Of a DNA stretch of 5,610 bases, positions 4,878-5,610 are shown piece by piece; positions within the stretch are counted from its first letter, which is position 1, and each line of letters starts with the position of its first letter. Both the position numbers and the translations under genes were made by a program. Origin of the DNA: an uncultured beta proteobacterium (lineage in GTDB: Bacteria; Pseudomonadota; Gammaproteobacteria; Burkholderiales; Burkholderiaceae_C); assembly GCA_903927495.1 (NCBI GenBank), contig CAIYNH010000526.1, positions 1 through 5,610 of the forward strand. The letters are read 5' to 3'. The notes under the pieces were generated by a model. The model had not been told where the DNA came from. It worked only from the letters and a program-made list of their open reading frames with translations, and searched no databases.

Positions 4878-5610
4878 TTAGCTGGCGGGGTGCTCAATGT
4901 CCTGCATCTCAGGGGGTTGCTGCGGCACGGTGATGAAGAACTTGCGTAACCATTGCGCAAAATCATCCATATAGCAATACACCACTGGCACAACCACCAG
5001 TGTCAGTAGCGATGAGGTGATGACACCGCCAATCACCGCCTGACCCATGGGGGCGCGCATTTCGGAGCCTTCAGACAAAGCGAATGCCAGCGGCAACATG
5101 CCAAAAATCATGGCCAGCGTGGTCATCAATATGGGCCGCAGGCGCACCCGTGCGGCCATGAGCAGGGCATCGTGGCGGTTCATGCCCGCGATCGGGGTAC
5201 CGTTGGCATCGATGGAAGGTTCCCTGGCGCGAATGGCAAAGTCGACCAGCAGAATTGCATTTTTGGTAACCAGACCCATCAGCATCACGACCCCGATGAC
5301 CGAGAACATGGAGAGCGTGGAGTTGAACATCATCAGTGCCAGCACCACGCCAATCAGCGTCAACGGAAGGGAAGTCATCAATGCCAGCGGCTGAAAAAAA
5401 CTCTTGAACTGGCTGGCAAGAATCATGTAGATGAACACCACGGCAAGTATCAGTGCCGAGATCGCATAACTGAAGGCTTCAGCCATGTCTTTGGTTGAGC
5501 CGCTGAACTTGTAGCCATAGCCGGGCGGCATGGCAATACTGTCCATCGCGAGCTTGATGTCAGCGGAAACTTCGCCGGCGGAGCGCCCGGCCACGTTGCC
5601 AGTTATGGCA
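4878..5610 (-). CDS. RND efflux permease, HAE1/AcrB type, C-terminal part (5' end outside window)
   Basis: An open frame runs from the right edge to TAA 4878-4880, giving about 243 residues, roughly the last quarter of an RND pump of about 1050. In-frame codons continue to the window end, so GTG 5594 is not a real start. The fragment begins in the periplasmic porter domain (GYGYKFSGSTKDMAEAFSYA) and then shows five membrane segments: ISALILAVVFIYMIL, LALMTSLPLTLIGVVLALMM, VIGVVMLMGLVTKNAILLVD, PILMTTLAMIFGMLPLAFAL and AVIGGVITSSLLTLVVVPVV. GLVTKNAILLVDFAIRARE and RLRPILMTTLAMIFGMLPLA are hallmarks of the hydrophobe/amphiphile efflux family rather than metal (HME) pumps. The cytoplasmic tail is polar and proline-rich. 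Proton-driven export in complex with a periplasmic adaptor and a TolC-type channel is expected; tolC lies three genes downstream. The substrate cannot be inferred. Confidence 0.92.
   Translation of the reverse strand, partial: AITGNVAGRSAGEVSADIKLAMDSIAMPPGYGYKFSGSTKDMAEAFSYAISALILAVVFIYMILASQFKSFFQPLALMTSLPLTLIGVVLALMMFNSTLSMFSVIGVVMLMGLVTKNAILLVDFAIRAREPSIDANGTPIAGMNRHDALLMAARVRLRPILMTTLAMIFGMLPLAFALSEGSEMRAPMGQAVIGGVITSSLLTLVVVPVVYCYMDDFAQWLRKFFITVPQQPPEMQDIEHPAS

Noticed and set aside
4861..4885. AT-rich 'taaaatcaaataatt' on the minus strand before the methyltransferase gene, a possible -10 box.
   Set aside because: No convincing -35 partner at the right spacing, and the 40-nt gap fits co-transcription with the RND gene.
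5047..5498. Plus-strand open frames opposite the RND gene.
   Set aside because: The opposite strand encodes clear RND membrane segments and motifs; the plus-strand products are low-complexity (His/Gln- or Ser/Arg-rich) shadows.

Overview
The window looks like chromosomal DNA of a Gram-negative betaproteobacterium, most likely Burkholderiales and probably Comamonadaceae (Rhodoferax/Polaromonas-like). I infer this from the protein sequences, from the gene order (hexose-phosphate mutase, waaC, waaA, facing methyltransferase, rhodanese, tolC), and from two degenerate copies of a short 'tagc-gctt...agcta' element that resembles a dispersed repeat I recall from Comamonadaceae genomes. Genus-level placement is a guess. 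The genes look like ordinary core cell-envelope genes. I see no phage, IS, CRISPR, tRNA or rRNA.

Plus strand, 1-2503: the last 38 codons of a phosphomannomutase/phosphoglucomutase, then waaC (heptosyltransferase I), then waaA (Kdo transferase). Both junctions are 4-nt stop/start overlaps using non-ATG starts (TTG and GTG), so the three genes form a tightly coupled operon. WaaA adds Kdo to lipid A and WaaC adds the first heptose to Kdo, so the two build the inner core of lipopolysaccharide. Both genes contain an AT-rich, in-frame repeat-like segment in the same orientation and codon phase.

Minus strand, 5610-2462, read right to left: the C-terminal part of an RND (HAE1/AcrB-type) efflux permease, a divergent protein-L-isoaspartate-methyltransferase-family protein, a single-domain rhodanese, and a TolC-family outer-membrane channel with a signal peptide. 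Gaps are 40, 4 and 44 nt, compatible with one transcript. The permease and TolC could be the inner and outer parts of one tripartite pump; its periplasmic adaptor would lie beyond the right edge.

The two gene sets converge, and waaA and tolC overlap tail to tail by 42 bp. A hairpin spans the waaA stop codon and is the only terminator-like structure I found there. No gene-free stretch exceeds 50 bases. The most interesting signal is the pair of related repeats absorbed into two adjacent LPS genes. I found no convincing new biological system.
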